Notes: generated by a model not told the origin, from the sequence alone. Positions 52,868 through 61,850 are shown, counted from the stretch's first letter. The stretch is DNA of 64,000 nucleotides from Candidatus Enterococcus courvalinii (GCF_017315945.1 NZ_JAFLWI010000007.1:62001-126000); one strand, 5' to 3'. Numbers and translations are program-made.

Positions 52868-53694
52868 TGAAAAAATTCAAGTGGTCTTATGTTTATCTAG
52901 CCATTGTTTTTTTATTGTTGTATTTGCCAATCTTTTATTTGATTTTCTATTCCTTTAATGACGGCGGCTCTATGACAAGTTTCACTGGCTTTACTTGGGA
53001 AAATTACCAAGCAGTTTTTGAAGACACGCGGTTGATTATTATTGTGCTGAACACCTTCATGCTTGCCTTTTTGTCTGCGCTATTGGCGACAATCATTGGG
53101 ACATTTGGAGCAATGGGAATCTATTACACGAAAAAAAGAAGATCACGGACAGCATTGTTGAGTATGAATAATATTTTATTGGTTTCACCAGATGTTATTA
53201 TTGGTGCTAGCTTTTTGATCTTTTTCACTTTGCTTGGCTTTGGTTTAGGATTTCAAAGTGTGTTACTTTCACACATTGCGTTTAGTATCCCGATCGTTGT
53301 GTTGATGGTATTGCCAAAATTACAAGAGATGAACGATTCTATGGTGGATGCTGCTCGAGATTTAGGTGCCAATAATCTGCAAGTAGTAAAAAATATCATT
53401 TTGCCTTTTCTTTCTCCAGGAATCATTGCAGGTTATTTCATGGCGTTTACTTATTCATTGGATGATTTTGCTGTGACGTTCTTTGTTACGGGTAACGGGT
53501 TCACTACCTTGTCAGTGGAAATCTATTCTCGTGCGCGTCAAGGAATTAGTTTAGAAATCAATGCGTTGAGTGCACTCGTTTTCTTGTTCTCAATGATTCT
53601 AGTAATTGGTTACTATTTTATTAGTAAAGAAAACAGTCCAAAAAGAGGCAAAAAAAATCGTCGCGTGCGTGAGGAGGTGGCAAAACTACAATGA
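52867..53694 (+). CDS. potC: Spermidine/putrescine ABC transporter permease
   Basis: A 275-residue partner permease with six helices. The EAA loop is DAARDLGANNLQVVKNIILP near residue 162. The N-terminal segment ends in IFYSFNDGG, typical for PotC. It has a basic C-terminal tail. The stop overlaps potD by ATGA. Confidence 0.95.
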   Translation: MKKFKWSYVYLAIVFLLLYLPIFYLIFYSFNDGGSMTSFTGFTWENYQAVFEDTRLIIIVLNTFMLAFLSALLATIIGTFGAMGIYYTKKRRSRTALLSMNNILLVSPDVIIGASFLIFFTLLGFGLGFQSVLLSHIAFSIPIVVLMVLPKLQEMNDSMVDAARDLGANNLQVVKNIILPFLSPGIIAGYFMAFTYSLDDFAVTFFVTGNGFTTLSVEIYSRARQGISLEINALSALVFLFSMILVIGYYFISKENSPKRGKKNRRVREEVAKLQ

Positions 53695-54764
53695 AAAATT
53701 TGCAATCTTTATTTTTTGGTATCGTGATGATTATTGTTATTTTGTTATTCGGCGTTCATCAATTGGAAAAATCAAGTGGTATGGCAAATGCTAAAATTTT
53801 AACGATTTACAATTGGGGTGACTATATTGATCCTAGTTTGTTGACTAAATTTGAAAAAGAATATGGCTATAAAGTCAACTACGAAACATTTGACTCAAAT
53901 GAAGCAATGTTTACGAAAATCCAACAAGGTGGAACGAATTACGATATTGCGATTCCAAGTGAATACATGATTCAAAAAATGATGAAAGAAGATTTATTGT
54001 TGCCACTGGATCATTCCAAAATCACTGGATTAAATAATATCAACCCTCGATTTTTAGATTTGGCTTTTGATGAAGGAAACAAATACTCGATTCCTTATTT
54101 CTGGGGAACATTAGGAATTGTTTACAACGATCGATTTTTAGATGCAAAACAAATGCAACACTGGGACGATTTATGGCAACCAAAAATAAAAGATAGCTTG
54201 ATGTTGATCGATGGGGCCAGAGAAGTGATGGGGCTTTCTTTAAATAGTTTGGGCTATTCTTTGAATAGTAAAAATCTTTCAGAGTTACATGAAGCTGCAG
54301 ATAAATTGAATCAGTTAACACCAAATGTCAAAGCAATCGTAGCGGATGAAATCAAAATGTACATGATTAACGAAGAAGCATCAGTTGCAGTAACTTTCTC
54401 GGGAGAAGCAGCTGACATGATGTCAGAAAACGACCATTTACATTATGTTATTCCAACAGAAGGTTCAAATTTATGGTTTGATAACATTGTGATGCCAAAG
54501 ACTGCAAAAAATACGGAAGGTGCATACGATTTTATCAATTTTATGCTTCAACCAGAAAATGCAGCTCAAAATGCAGAATATATTGGTTATTCGACGCCAA
54601 ACGCTGCAGCAGAGAAACTATTACCAAAAGAAATTTCTGGTGATAAGCAATTCTATCCATCAGATGAAACGATTGCCCATCTGGAAGTCTATGAGGATCT
54701 TGGTCCTAAGTATTTGGGCATCTATAATGATTTGTTTTTGGAATTCAAAATGTATCGCAAATGA
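53691..54764 (+). CDS. potD: Spermidine/putrescine-binding protein
   Basis: A 357-residue extracytoplasmic receptor. The N-terminal hydrophobic segment (residues 5-22) has no lipobox Cys, so it is membrane-anchored or secreted rather than a lipoprotein. The binding-protein core has ILTIYNWGDYIDPSLLTKFE, DIAIPSEYMIQKM, FWGTLGIVYND and SNLWFDNIVMP, with the acidic and aromatic polyamine-site residues of PotD. It is the last gene of the operon, closed by the terminator at 54853. Confidence 0.93.
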   Translation: MKNLQSLFFGIVMIIVILLFGVHQLEKSSGMANAKILTIYNWGDYIDPSLLTKFEKEYGYKVNYETFDSNEAMFTKIQQGGTNYDIAIPSEYMIQKMMKEDLLLPLDHSKITGLNNINPRFLDLAFDEGNKYSIPYFWGTLGIVYNDRFLDAKQMQHWDDLWQPKIKDSLMLIDGAREVMGLSLNSLGYSLNSKNLSELHEAADKLNQLTPNVKAIVADEIKMYMINEEASVAVTFSGEAADMMSENDHLHYVIPTEGSNLWFDNIVMPKTAKNTEGAYDFINFMLQPENAAQNAEYIGYSTPNAAAEKLLPKEISGDKQFYPSDETIAHLEVYEDLGPKYLGIYNDLFLEFKMYRK

Positions 54765-54852
54765 TGGCAAAACTCAGTCAGAATGGGAATTTGTCAACGT
54801 TCTAAAGAGCTTAAAACCGGCCTTTTCTATCTGAGTTTTCCAATCTTCTACC

Positions 54853-54878
54853 AAAAGCGTCTTTTTAGGCGCTTTTTT
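54853..54878 (+). terminator. Terminator of the pot operon
   Basis: Stem AAAAGCGTC with GGCGCTTTT, loop of six bases, T run. A looser stem AAAACTCAG/CTGAGTTTT (54767-54838) encloses the region before it. Confidence 0.82.
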
Positions 54879-55000
54879 CTTACCTTCCCACAATAAAAGT
54901 GAGTTCTTACAGAAATCTTCTGAAGAGATTTGTAATGGAAGCTAAAAAAATGAATTGTGATACAATGTGGATAAAAGAAATTGGTAAGGGAGAAAGCTAA

Positions 55001-56140
55001 ATGAAAAAAGAAGAAAAAATTTCCATTTTGCAAGATATTATTCGTATCAAATCAGTGAATGGGAATGAAGCTGAAGTAGCGTCCTATTTGAAAAAACTTT
55101 TAGCGGAGCATGGTATAGAAAGCGAAATAGTTTCGTATGCGAATGGTCGAGATAATTTAGTTGCTACTTACCAAAACGGTAATGCTGGAAAAGTTCTAGG
55201 TCTATCAGGACATATGGATGTTGTTTCTGTAGGTGATGAAGATGTCTGGATTTATCCACCTTTTGAAGCGAAAATTGAAGGAAATCGTTTATATGGTCGT
55301 GGATCAACAGACATGAAGAGTGGACTTGCAGCAATGGTTCTTGCAATGATTGAGTTAAAAGAAACTGGGAAAATATTTAATGGCAAAATCAAATTATTAG
55401 CTACTGTAGGTGAAGAAGTAGGGGAACTAGGGAGTGAACAATTAACCACAGCAGGCTACGTTGACGACTTAGATGGGTTGATTATTGGTGAACCAACCAA
55501 CTACAATTTGATGTATACTCACATGGGTTCAATCAACTATACTGTCGCATCGTACGGTAAAGAAGCACATAGTTCAATGCCGCAAGAAGGATATAATGCC
55601 ATTGATCACTTGAATGAATTTATGACAAAAGTCAATACGGAGATGAAACATATTGCAGAGACAGTCGAAAATCCTGTTTTAGGTCGGACAATCCATAACG
55701 TAACAATTATCAACGGCGGAAATCAAGTAAATAGTATTCCAAGTTATGCACAGCTACAAGGAAATATTCGTTCGATTCCAGAATTTTCAAATGATAAAGT
55801 CATTGCAGTGTTGCAAAAAATCGTGGATGACTTGAACCAAGGAGCTGAATTTCAACTTAAGTTAACGATTGATTTCAATAAAATCCCGGTAAAAGCAAAT
55901 CCCGAATCTTCTTTAATTCAAAGTATTCAAAAACAATTTGAACAACCATTATCACTATTTGGTGCTGCTGGAACAACTGATGCAGCTGAGTTTACTAAAG
56001 CAAAACAGCCATTTGATTTTGTTGTTTTTGGGCCTGGTGAACCAACTTTGCCACACCAAGTGAACGAGTATGTTGAACTTGATAATTATTTAGCGATGAT
56101 TGATAGCTACCAGTCAATAGTTTTGGATTATTTAGCCTAA
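55001..56140 (+). CDS. M20 metallopeptidase, ArgE/DapE family
   Basis: A 379-residue dizinc amidohydrolase. Metal ligands and catalytic residues: GHMDVVSVGDEDVW (His 70, near), GRGSTDMKSG (Asp), GEEVGELG (catalytic Glu and ligand), GEPTNYNL, and the terminal FGPGEPTLPHQVNEYVE (His ligand). The dimerisation domain lies between about 175 and 290. Candidates are succinyl-diaminopimelate desuccinylase or acetylornithine deacetylase-like enzymes; no dap or arg gene is adjacent. AAGGGAG precedes the ATG. Confidence 0.88.
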   Translation: MKKEEKISILQDIIRIKSVNGNEAEVASYLKKLLAEHGIESEIVSYANGRDNLVATYQNGNAGKVLGLSGHMDVVSVGDEDVWIYPPFEAKIEGNRLYGRGSTDMKSGLAAMVLAMIELKETGKIFNGKIKLLATVGEEVGELGSEQLTTAGYVDDLDGLIIGEPTNYNLMYTHMGSINYTVASYGKEAHSSMPQEGYNAIDHLNEFMTKVNTEMKHIAETVENPVLGRTIHNVTIINGGNQVNSIPSYAQLQGNIRSIPEFSNDKVIAVLQKIVDDLNQGAEFQLKLTIDFNKIPVKANPESSLIQSIQKQFEQPLSLFGAAGTTDAAEFTKAKQPFDFVVFGPGEPTLPHQVNEYVELDNYLAMIDSYQSIVLDYLA

Positions 56141-56213
56141 TATAATCGTTTATTTGTAATAATAGGACTATTTTTGTGAGGTAAAAATTTCATAGTAGCT
56201 TGCAATGAAGGCT

Positions 56214-56249
56214 AAAGACTGGTTAGTTAATGACTGACCAGTCTTTTTT
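56214..56249 (+). terminator. Rho-independent terminator
   Basis: Stem AAAGACTGGT with ACCAGTCTTT and T6. Confidence 0.85.
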
Positions 56250-56520
56250 ACGAAATTTCGTTCATTTTTTCTCGTAAAGCAAAGAGTAAGGTAACTTTTC
56301 GACTCATAGATCAATCGAGAAATATCAAAAAGAAAGTAGAACAAACGATTGATCGAACACAGCGGTCAGAACAGTAAGGTCTCCATTTTTTTAGTTAGCT
56401 GAAGTTATCAACTAACTATTTTTGATTACGTAAATAAGATGTTTACTTTTTCTTAAACAAATCCAAAAAAAAGACAAGATTTCAATCATAATTTCTTCAC
56501 AATTACGTTCTATTATAAAT
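56250..56520. other. Intergenic region without a recognisable gene
   Basis: No ORF with a ribosome binding site. There is a weak hairpin TAGTTAG/CTAACTA at 56392-56418 followed by five T (possible terminator of a short RNA), and AT-rich DNA leading to the small RNA candidate. Confidence 0.5.
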
Positions 56521-56614
56521 ACATACCAACAAACAACCCTATACTTTTTCATTTTTACTCCTCAAGTAAAAATAACTCCTAAGGCCGCGGCTACCCACCG
56601 CGGTCGTTTTTTTT
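56521..56614 (+). ncRNA. Candidate small RNA with CU-rich loop
   Basis: A TATTATAAAT box at 56512-56521 stands before a non-coding stretch that ends in a strong terminator. Hairpin 1 has nine-base arms ATTTTTACT (56551-56559) and complement (56565-56573) with loop CCTCA. A second CTCCT is unpaired at 56576-56580. The terminator is GGCCGCGG (56583-56590) with CCGCGGTC (56598-56605), then eight T. CUCCU elements are complementary to the Shine-Dalgarno sequence, as in known Gram-positive regulatory RNAs. Promoter -35 is unclear. Confidence 0.55.
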
Positions 56615-56663
56615 GGTAGTTTTCTAGAAAACTGCTTCTGTAATGGCTGTAGTAAAAAAAACA

Positions 56664-56692
56664 TTGACAGCGTTTTCTTTATTTGCTATATT
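56664..56692 (+). promoter_or_regulatory. Promoter of the LicT-type operon with cre-like site
   Basis: TTGACA (56664-56669), 17-base spacer, TATATT (56687-56692). The bases 56665-56678 (TGACAGCGTTTTCT) match the cre consensus with one deviation and overlap the -35 box. Confidence 0.82.
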
Positions 56693-56708
56693 GGGCGTAT
56701 AAATAAAG

Positions 56709-56768
56709 AGGGTGCAACTATTAAATTAGGCACGACCTAGGAAAAGTACTTTTCTTAGGTCGTTTTTT
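56709..56768 (+). promoter_or_regulatory. RAT antiterminator site overlapping terminator 1
   Basis: The ribonucleic antiterminator-like element 56709-56738 overlaps the left arm of a 14-bp terminator (56732-56745 with 56750-56763, then T6). The two structures exclude each other. This is the usual control in front of genes for BglG/LicT-type antiterminators, here autoregulation. Confidence 0.8.
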
Positions 56769-56823
56769 GTTGTTTTAATAGTAGATCACATCAAATTATT
56801 CTTTAGAGAGGATCTGTGCAGCA

Positions 56824-57645
56824 ATGAAAGTTGTAAAAAAAATCAATCATAATGTGGTGTTAATTGATGATGAAGGAACAGAGAAAGTTGCGATGGGGAA
56901 AGGAATTGGCTTTTCCACTTCTGTCAACGAACTATTTGATCCAACTGTTGCAGACAAATTTTTTACTTTAGATTCTAAAGAAAAAACGAAAATGTTTACG
57001 GAAATGGCTGCTCAGATTCCAATCGAATTTATTGAGTTTTCCGAAGAGGTGATTCAATTTATTTCAAAAAACATCTCATCTCAGCTAGACTCAAACATTT
57101 ATATCGCGTTGACAGATCATATTTATTTTGCAATCCAACGCCAAAAGGAAGATAGCCAAGTAACAGCTATTATGTTGCCTGAGATGAAGTTGCTCTATCC
57201 CGATGAATATGAGACAGCAAAAGAAGTCGTTGCTCTTATCAATCAACGGTATGGAACACAACTGGGTGCTAATGAAGTTGGGTTTATTACAATGCACATT
57301 ATCAATGCGGAATTAGGCGAGCAAAATAGTTTTAATAGCTTGAAAATATTGGAAATGACCAAAGAAATCATCTTGGCATTGGAAGAAATTTACGGTTATC
57401 ACTTTGATACGGACTCCCTGATTTATTCTCGAATGATGATCCATATCAAATTTTTGGCAAAGCGGTTAGTTTATCAAGAAGATTCTCCAAGTGAAAATAT
57501 TGGTTTTTTTAGTAGTGCTTTTAAGGAAAGCGAGCCATATCGAGTAGCATCTGCAATCAAAAAAATGATTGAAGAAAAGTTTCAGTTAAACGTTCAAGAA
57601 AACGAAGTGACTTATCTCGCAATCCATTTAGCAAGAATTCAATAA
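56824..57645 (+). CDS. BglG/LicT-family transcriptional antiterminator
   Basis: A 273-residue RNA-binding antiterminator. The N-terminal CAT RNA-binding domain is residues 1-56 (MKVVKKINHNVVLIDDEG, MGKGIGFS). PRD1 has conserved His in LTDHIYFAIQR and FITMHIINAE; PRD2 has RMMIHIKFLAKR and YLAIHLARIQ. PTS phosphorylation of these His residues would tell it whether sugar is entering. It is the first gene of the operon, between two RAT/terminator elements. Confidence 0.93.
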   Translation: MKVVKKINHNVVLIDDEGTEKVAMGKGIGFSTSVNELFDPTVADKFFTLDSKEKTKMFTEMAAQIPIEFIEFSEEVIQFISKNISSQLDSNIYIALTDHIYFAIQRQKEDSQVTAIMLPEMKLLYPDEYETAKEVVALINQRYGTQLGANEVGFITMHIINAELGEQNSFNSLKILEMTKEIILALEEIYGYHFDTDSLIYSRMMIHIKFLAKRLVYQEDSPSENIGFFSSAFKESEPYRVASAIKKMIEEKFQLNVQENEVTYLAIHLARIQ

Positions 57646-57647
57646 TT

Positions 57648-57725
57648 AGGGCGTAACTATCAGGTAGGCGCAACCTTTTGAAACACAGAAGTTTTTTTGT
57701 GGTCATGAGGTTGCGTCTATTTTTA
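57648..57725 (+). promoter_or_regulatory. Second RAT antiterminator and terminator
   Basis: The element 57648-57676 closely resembles the first (shared GGGYGYAACTAT and AGGCRCRACCT blocks). It overlaps the left arm of a terminator with arms 57666-57676 and 57708-57718 and a short T run. It separates the antiterminator gene from the structural genes. Confidence 0.8.
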
Positions 57726-57749
57726 GTGAAAAAAGAAAGGAAGGAAAAA

Positions 57750-58514
57750 ATGGGAAAAGTAATAATTAATTCAGATGATTTCGGTTATAGCAATGGTGTC
57801 AATTATGGAATTGTTGACGCACATCAACATGGGATTCTAACTTCAACAACTTTAATGGCAAATATGCCAGGATTTGAGCACGCAGTAAAGTTAAAAAAAG
57901 AATTACCAGATTTAGGGGTTGGTGTTCACTTAACGTTGACATGTGGAGAACCACTTTTGAAAAATGTAGATAGTTTGATGGATGGACCAAACTTCAAAAA
58001 ATTAGCTTTTTATCAACAACCTTTTGAAATAGATAGTGATCAGTTATATCAAGAATGGAACGCACAAATTCAAAAGGTTTATCACGCTGGGATCATTCCG
58101 ACACATTTAGATAGTCATCATCATACGCATACTTTTGGAATGAATCAGGAAGTTGTCGTGACGTTGGCGAAAAAATACGGGTTACCTGTTCGTGGAAACT
58201 TTGAAAAAAGAGCAGAAGTTCGCCACGTTGATTATTTTGAACCATATTTTGATGATGTTGGAGAAAGTATTGTAGAAAAGCGTCAGATTAATTGTTCAGT
58301 GGAAGAATATTTAGAAGGGTTACTAAAAATTTTACGTGAAGACAAAACTGTTGAAATCATGTGTCACACAGCTTATATTGATCAGTTGCTGTTAAATGGA
58401 TCAAGTTTTATTTATCCGCGAGTCAATCAAGTAGAATTTTTGATTCACTCAACTTTTGCGCAACAAGTGAAAAAGGATGCCTTGATTGAACGAATCACGT
58501 ACAAAGAACTATAG
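57750..58514 (+). CDS. chbG: ChbG/YdjC-family carbohydrate deacetylase
   Basis: A 254-residue metal-dependent deacetylase of N-acetylated oligosaccharides. Motifs: INSDDFGYSNGVN (Asp ligands) at residues 6-18, GVHLTLTCGEP, HLDSHHHTHTFG near residue 124 with the His ligands, and the terminal CHTAYID. The E. coli homologue removes an acetyl group from chitobiose-6P and lies next to the GH4 gene chbF, as here. The start is ATG 57750, after GGAAGG; upstream in-frame Met codons fall inside the terminator. Confidence 0.9.
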   Translation: MGKVIINSDDFGYSNGVNYGIVDAHQHGILTSTTLMANMPGFEHAVKLKKELPDLGVGVHLTLTCGEPLLKNVDSLMDGPNFKKLAFYQQPFEIDSDQLYQEWNAQIQKVYHAGIIPTHLDSHHHTHTFGMNQEVVVTLAKKYGLPVRGNFEKRAEVRHVDYFEPYFDDVGESIVEKRQINCSVEEYLEGLLKILREDKTVEIMCHTAYIDQLLLNGSSFIYPRVNQVEFLIHSTFAQQVKKDALIERITYKEL

Positions 58515-58531
58515 ATAAGGGGGAGAAAAAG

Positions 58532-59947
58532 TTGTCAAATTTTAAAGAAAGCGTACAAAAGCTTGGTAGAGCAATGCTATTACCGGTCGCTGCGATGCCT
58601 TTAGCTGGATTGATTATGCGTCTCTCTGCTGATGATATGTTAAATATCCCAGTGATTGGGGCTGCTGGAAATACTGTGTTTGGAAATTTGGATATTCTAT
58701 TTGCGATTGGAGTAACGATTGGATTTGCGAAGACGAAAGACAAAGGGATTCCAGCCCTTACAGGTTTCTTGGCAATTGCCACATTGAAAAAAGGATTGGA
58801 AATCATGAATCCGGCAGTCAATATGGGAATATTTGGTGGGATTATTTCTGGTTTGATTGCGGCTTGGACGTATAACCGGTTTAAAGAACAACGATTGCCA
58901 ATGGTATTTTCTTATTTTGCTGGTGAGAAGTTTCCATTGACGATGGTTATGATTTTTCAGACGATCACTGCAGTTGTTTTTGGCATTTTATGGCCATTTG
59001 CACAAGCGGGGATCGACAGTTTTGCTCGATTATTGGTCAACATGGGCGCTTTTGGTGTCGGAATTTTCATGTTCTTGAATCGGCTACTGATTCCTTTTGG
59101 ACTGCACCATGTGCTTAACACGTATGTCTATTATGATTTAGGTAGTTATACTGCACCAAATGGCGAGGTTTTTCGGGGAGAAATGACACGTTTTATTAAT
59201 GGAGATCCACAAGCGGGATTGTTTTTATCTGGATTTTTTGTAGTCATGATGTTTGGAGTGCCAGCGATTTGTTTAGCTATTTATCGAGCTGCGTTTCAAG
59301 AAAATAAAAAGATGGTAAAAGGAATTATGGGGAGCGGAGCAGCTACTTCTTTTATCTCGAATATCACGGAACCAGTTGAATTTAGTTTTATGTTTATTTC
59401 ACCAATGTTATATGTTGTTCATGCAATATTTGCTGGTTTGGCTGGAATAGTTTGTTACTTGTTGAATATTCGGATTGGCTTTACATTTGGTGCTTGTATC
59501 GTAGATTATCTAATCAATTTTAAGATTGCAACGAATGCGATTTTGATTCTTCCAGTTGGCCTCGTGTTTTTTGGATTATACTATTTTACTTTTTATTATT
59601 TAATCAAGAAACGTGACATTCCAACTTTAGGAAGAGAAGTGGCAACAGAATATGGAGCTGAGGCAATCGCTGAGGAAAATGAGTTGGTTTTAGCAAGTAA
59701 AAATTATGAATACATGGCAAAAAAAATGTTGCAAGCTTTTGGTGGTTCCGAAAATATTTCTGATGCGTTTAGTTGCAACACACGTTTAAGAGTTGAAGTG
59801 GAAAAACCAGAAATCGTTGATGAACAACGTATCAAACAGTTGGGAATCAGTGGTTTGATAAAACCAACAGAAAAAAATTATCAAGTCATTATTGGATTAG
59901 AGGTTACGTATGTAATGGCGGAATTCAATAAATTATTAGAGCAATAG
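58532..59947 (+). CDS. PTS EIICB, glucose/maltose superfamily
   Basis: A 471-residue sugar permease. The IIC domain (residues 1-365) starts KLGRAMLLPVAAMPLAGLIM and has LLIPFGLHHVLNTYVYY and the loop ISNITEPVEFSFMFISPMLY. The C-terminal IIB has the phospho-Cys 415 in AFSCNTRLRVEV. IIA is encoded two genes later. It is closest in pattern to MalX/GlvC/NagE-type permeases rather than the lactose/chitobiose superfamily. The start is TTG 58532, with GGGGGAG upstream. Confidence 0.9.
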   Translation: MSNFKESVQKLGRAMLLPVAAMPLAGLIMRLSADDMLNIPVIGAAGNTVFGNLDILFAIGVTIGFAKTKDKGIPALTGFLAIATLKKGLEIMNPAVNMGIFGGIISGLIAAWTYNRFKEQRLPMVFSYFAGEKFPLTMVMIFQTITAVVFGILWPFAQAGIDSFARLLVNMGAFGVGIFMFLNRLLIPFGLHHVLNTYVYYDLGSYTAPNGEVFRGEMTRFINGDPQAGLFLSGFFVVMMFGVPAICLAIYRAAFQENKKMVKGIMGSGAATSFISNITEPVEFSFMFISPMLYVVHAIFAGLAGIVCYLLNIRIGFTFGACIVDYLINFKIATNAILILPVGLVFFGLYYFTFYYLIKKRDIPTLGREVATEYGAEAIAEENELVLASKNYEYMAKKMLQAFGGSENISDAFSCNTRLRVEVEKPEIVDEQRIKQLGISGLIKPTEKNYQVIIGLEVTYVMAEFNKLLEQ

Positions 59948-59961
59948 AAAGGAAGAAAAAT

Positions 59962-61290
59962 ATGACAAAAAAACAAATTATTACAATTGCTGGTGGAGGT
60001 AGCACTTATACACCAGGAATCATTCAAGCAGTATTAAATAATTCAGAACGCTTACCACTCTCGGAAATTCGGTTGTATGACATTGATGCACAAAGAAATG
60101 AGGACATGTACATGATTATTCAGTATATGTTGGAGAAAGAAGGCTTTTCAAATGTCGTAATCTCATCAACAGAAGATCCAGAAGTAGCTTTTACTGGTTG
60201 CGACTTCATTTTCTCGCAAATTCGAGTTGGTGGTCTGAAAATGCGTGAAAAAGATGAAAAAATCCCTTTGAGTCATGGTTTAGTTGGTCAAGAAACTTGT
60301 GGTTTGGGTGGCTTTGCTTACGGGATGCGTTCAATGAGTGGACTCTTGGAAATCGTAGGATATGTACAGAAATATGCACCTGAAGCATGGATTTTGAATT
60401 ATACGAATCCTGAATCAATTGTTTCGGAGGCTGTTCGTCGACGCTATCCAAAAGCAAAAATGATTAATGCTTGTGATATGACAATCTCAATTGAAGAAAC
60501 AATCGCGATTAACTATGGTTATGATCGGAAAAACTGGATTCCGACATATTATGGATTAAACCATTTTGGTTGGTACACAGCTATTTATGACAAGAAATTG
60601 AAACGTGATGTTATGCCTGAAATCATCGAAAAGCTGAACGGTCAGGAAATGCAGGTTGCAGACTTTAATGCTGGAGATCAAACATGGCAAGAAGCATTTA
60701 GTATGATGTCTGTAATTACAAAGAACTTTCCACAAAATATTCCGAATAATTATTTAGAGTATTATTTATATCCCGATATGGTTATTGAGCATTCTGACAA
60801 AAACTATACTCGTGCTAATATGGTGATGGAAGGACGAGAAAAAAATACCAAAGAAATGGCGAAGAAAATTCGGAATGGTGTAACCAAAGATGTTTTAAAC
60901 TTTAACTTTGGTGAACATGGTCAATATATTGTTGATATGGCAACCTCTTTACTAAACGATGAGCGCCGACGTTTTATGTTAATCGTTCCGAATCAAGGTG
61001 CTATTCCTAATTTACGTCCAGATGCCGTGGTAGAAGTTCCTGCTTATGTCGGGGCAACAGGTGTGGAACCAATTTCTTTGAGAGAACCAATTTGTGATTT
61101 TCATAAAGGCATGATGGAAGCACAAGTAGCGGCAGAAAAACTATTAGTTGACGCTTATTTTGAAGGTTCATATCAAAAAGCATTACAGGCATTTACACTA
61201 AATCAAACAGTTCCTAATGCCAGAGTTGCAAAAAAAGTTTTGGATGAAATGATTGAAGCGAACAAAGAATATTGGCCAGAATTAGTTTAG
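59962..61290 (+). CDS. 6-phospho-glycosidase, GH4
   Basis: NAD+- and Mn2+-dependent glycosidase, 442 residues. NAD loop ITIAGGGSTYTPGIIQAVL at the N-terminus, LNYTNPESIVSEAV, Cys 171 in NACDMTISIEE and YGLNHFGWYT. GH4 alpha-6-phospho-glucosidases have CDMP at this place, beta-type ones CN(V/A)P; here it is CDMT, closer to the alpha group with Pro replaced by Thr. This fits the alpha-glucoside-type EIICB but contrasts with the chitobiose-type deacetylase upstream. AAAGGAAG precedes the ATG. Confidence 0.92.
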   Translation: MTKKQIITIAGGGSTYTPGIIQAVLNNSERLPLSEIRLYDIDAQRNEDMYMIIQYMLEKEGFSNVVISSTEDPEVAFTGCDFIFSQIRVGGLKMREKDEKIPLSHGLVGQETCGLGGFAYGMRSMSGLLEIVGYVQKYAPEAWILNYTNPESIVSEAVRRRYPKAKMINACDMTISIEETIAINYGYDRKNWIPTYYGLNHFGWYTAIYDKKLKRDVMPEIIEKLNGQEMQVADFNAGDQTWQEAFSMMSVITKNFPQNIPNNYLEYYLYPDMVIEHSDKNYTRANMVMEGREKNTKEMAKKIRNGVTKDVLNFNFGEHGQYIVDMATSLLNDERRRFMLIVPNQGAIPNLRPDAVVEVPAYVGATGVEPISLREPICDFHKGMMEAQVAAEKLLVDAYFEGSYQKALQAFTLNQTVPNARVAKKVLDEMIEANKEYWPELV

Positions 61291-61301
61291 GAGATGAAAG
61301 G

Positions 61302-61760
61302 ATGCTTTTTTTTAAAACGAAGAAGGTGTTGAAGTCTGTTGCAAACGGCTATGTTATCCCGTTAGAAGAGGTCAATGATGAAGTTTTCTCTTCAAAAATG
61401 ATGGGTGAAGGCTACGCCATAAAGCAACATGATGGTAAGGTTTACGCACCAGTTGAAGGATGCGTGGAGAGTATTTTTCCAACGCTTCATGCACTCACGA
61501 TTGCATGTAAAACGGGTGAGAAATTATTGATCCATATGGGGATAGATACTGTGGAATTAAAAGGTAAACCTTTTTCAATTCAAGTAGCCAAAGACCAGAA
61601 AGTAAAAGCTGGCACATTATTGGCTATTATTGATCTTCCACAATTAGAAAAAGCACAAAAAGAGGCTACACTTATGGTTGTTTTTCCAGAAATGACTAAG
61701 GGGAAACTTTTGAAAGAAGAACAAAAGGTTTCCTTGCAAGAGGAGTTATTCCAATTTTAG
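61302..61760 (+). CDS. PTS EIIA, glucose type
   Basis: A 152-residue phosphocarrier giving phosphate to the EIICB two genes upstream. The phospho-His 78 is in LLIHMGIDTVELKGKPF, and the segment GYVIPLEEVNDEVFSSKMMGEGYAI (as GYVIPLEEVNDEVFSSKMMG) holds the other glucose-type signature. The start is ATG 61302 after AGGAG; a longer upstream frame lies inside the GH4 gene. It is the last gene of the operon. Confidence 0.93.
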   Translation: MLFFKTKKVLKSVANGYVIPLEEVNDEVFSSKMMGEGYAIKQHDGKVYAPVEGCVESIFPTLHALTIACKTGEKLLIHMGIDTVELKGKPFSIQVAKDQKVKAGTLLAIIDLPQLEKAQKEATLMVVFPEMTKGKLLKEEQKVSLQEELFQF

Positions 61761-61850
61761 CGCAACAAGAATATCATTTATGTTTATCTTGTCTGAAGTA
61801 AGAAGTATCATATACTTTAAGGAACTGACCCAACAAACTGAGACAAACTA

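Noticed and set aside
57678-57749. Upstream start for the deacetylase (MKHRSFFVVMRL...)
   Set aside because: These codons lie inside the RAT terminator and have no ribosome binding site; the conserved start is MGKVIINSDDFG at 57750.
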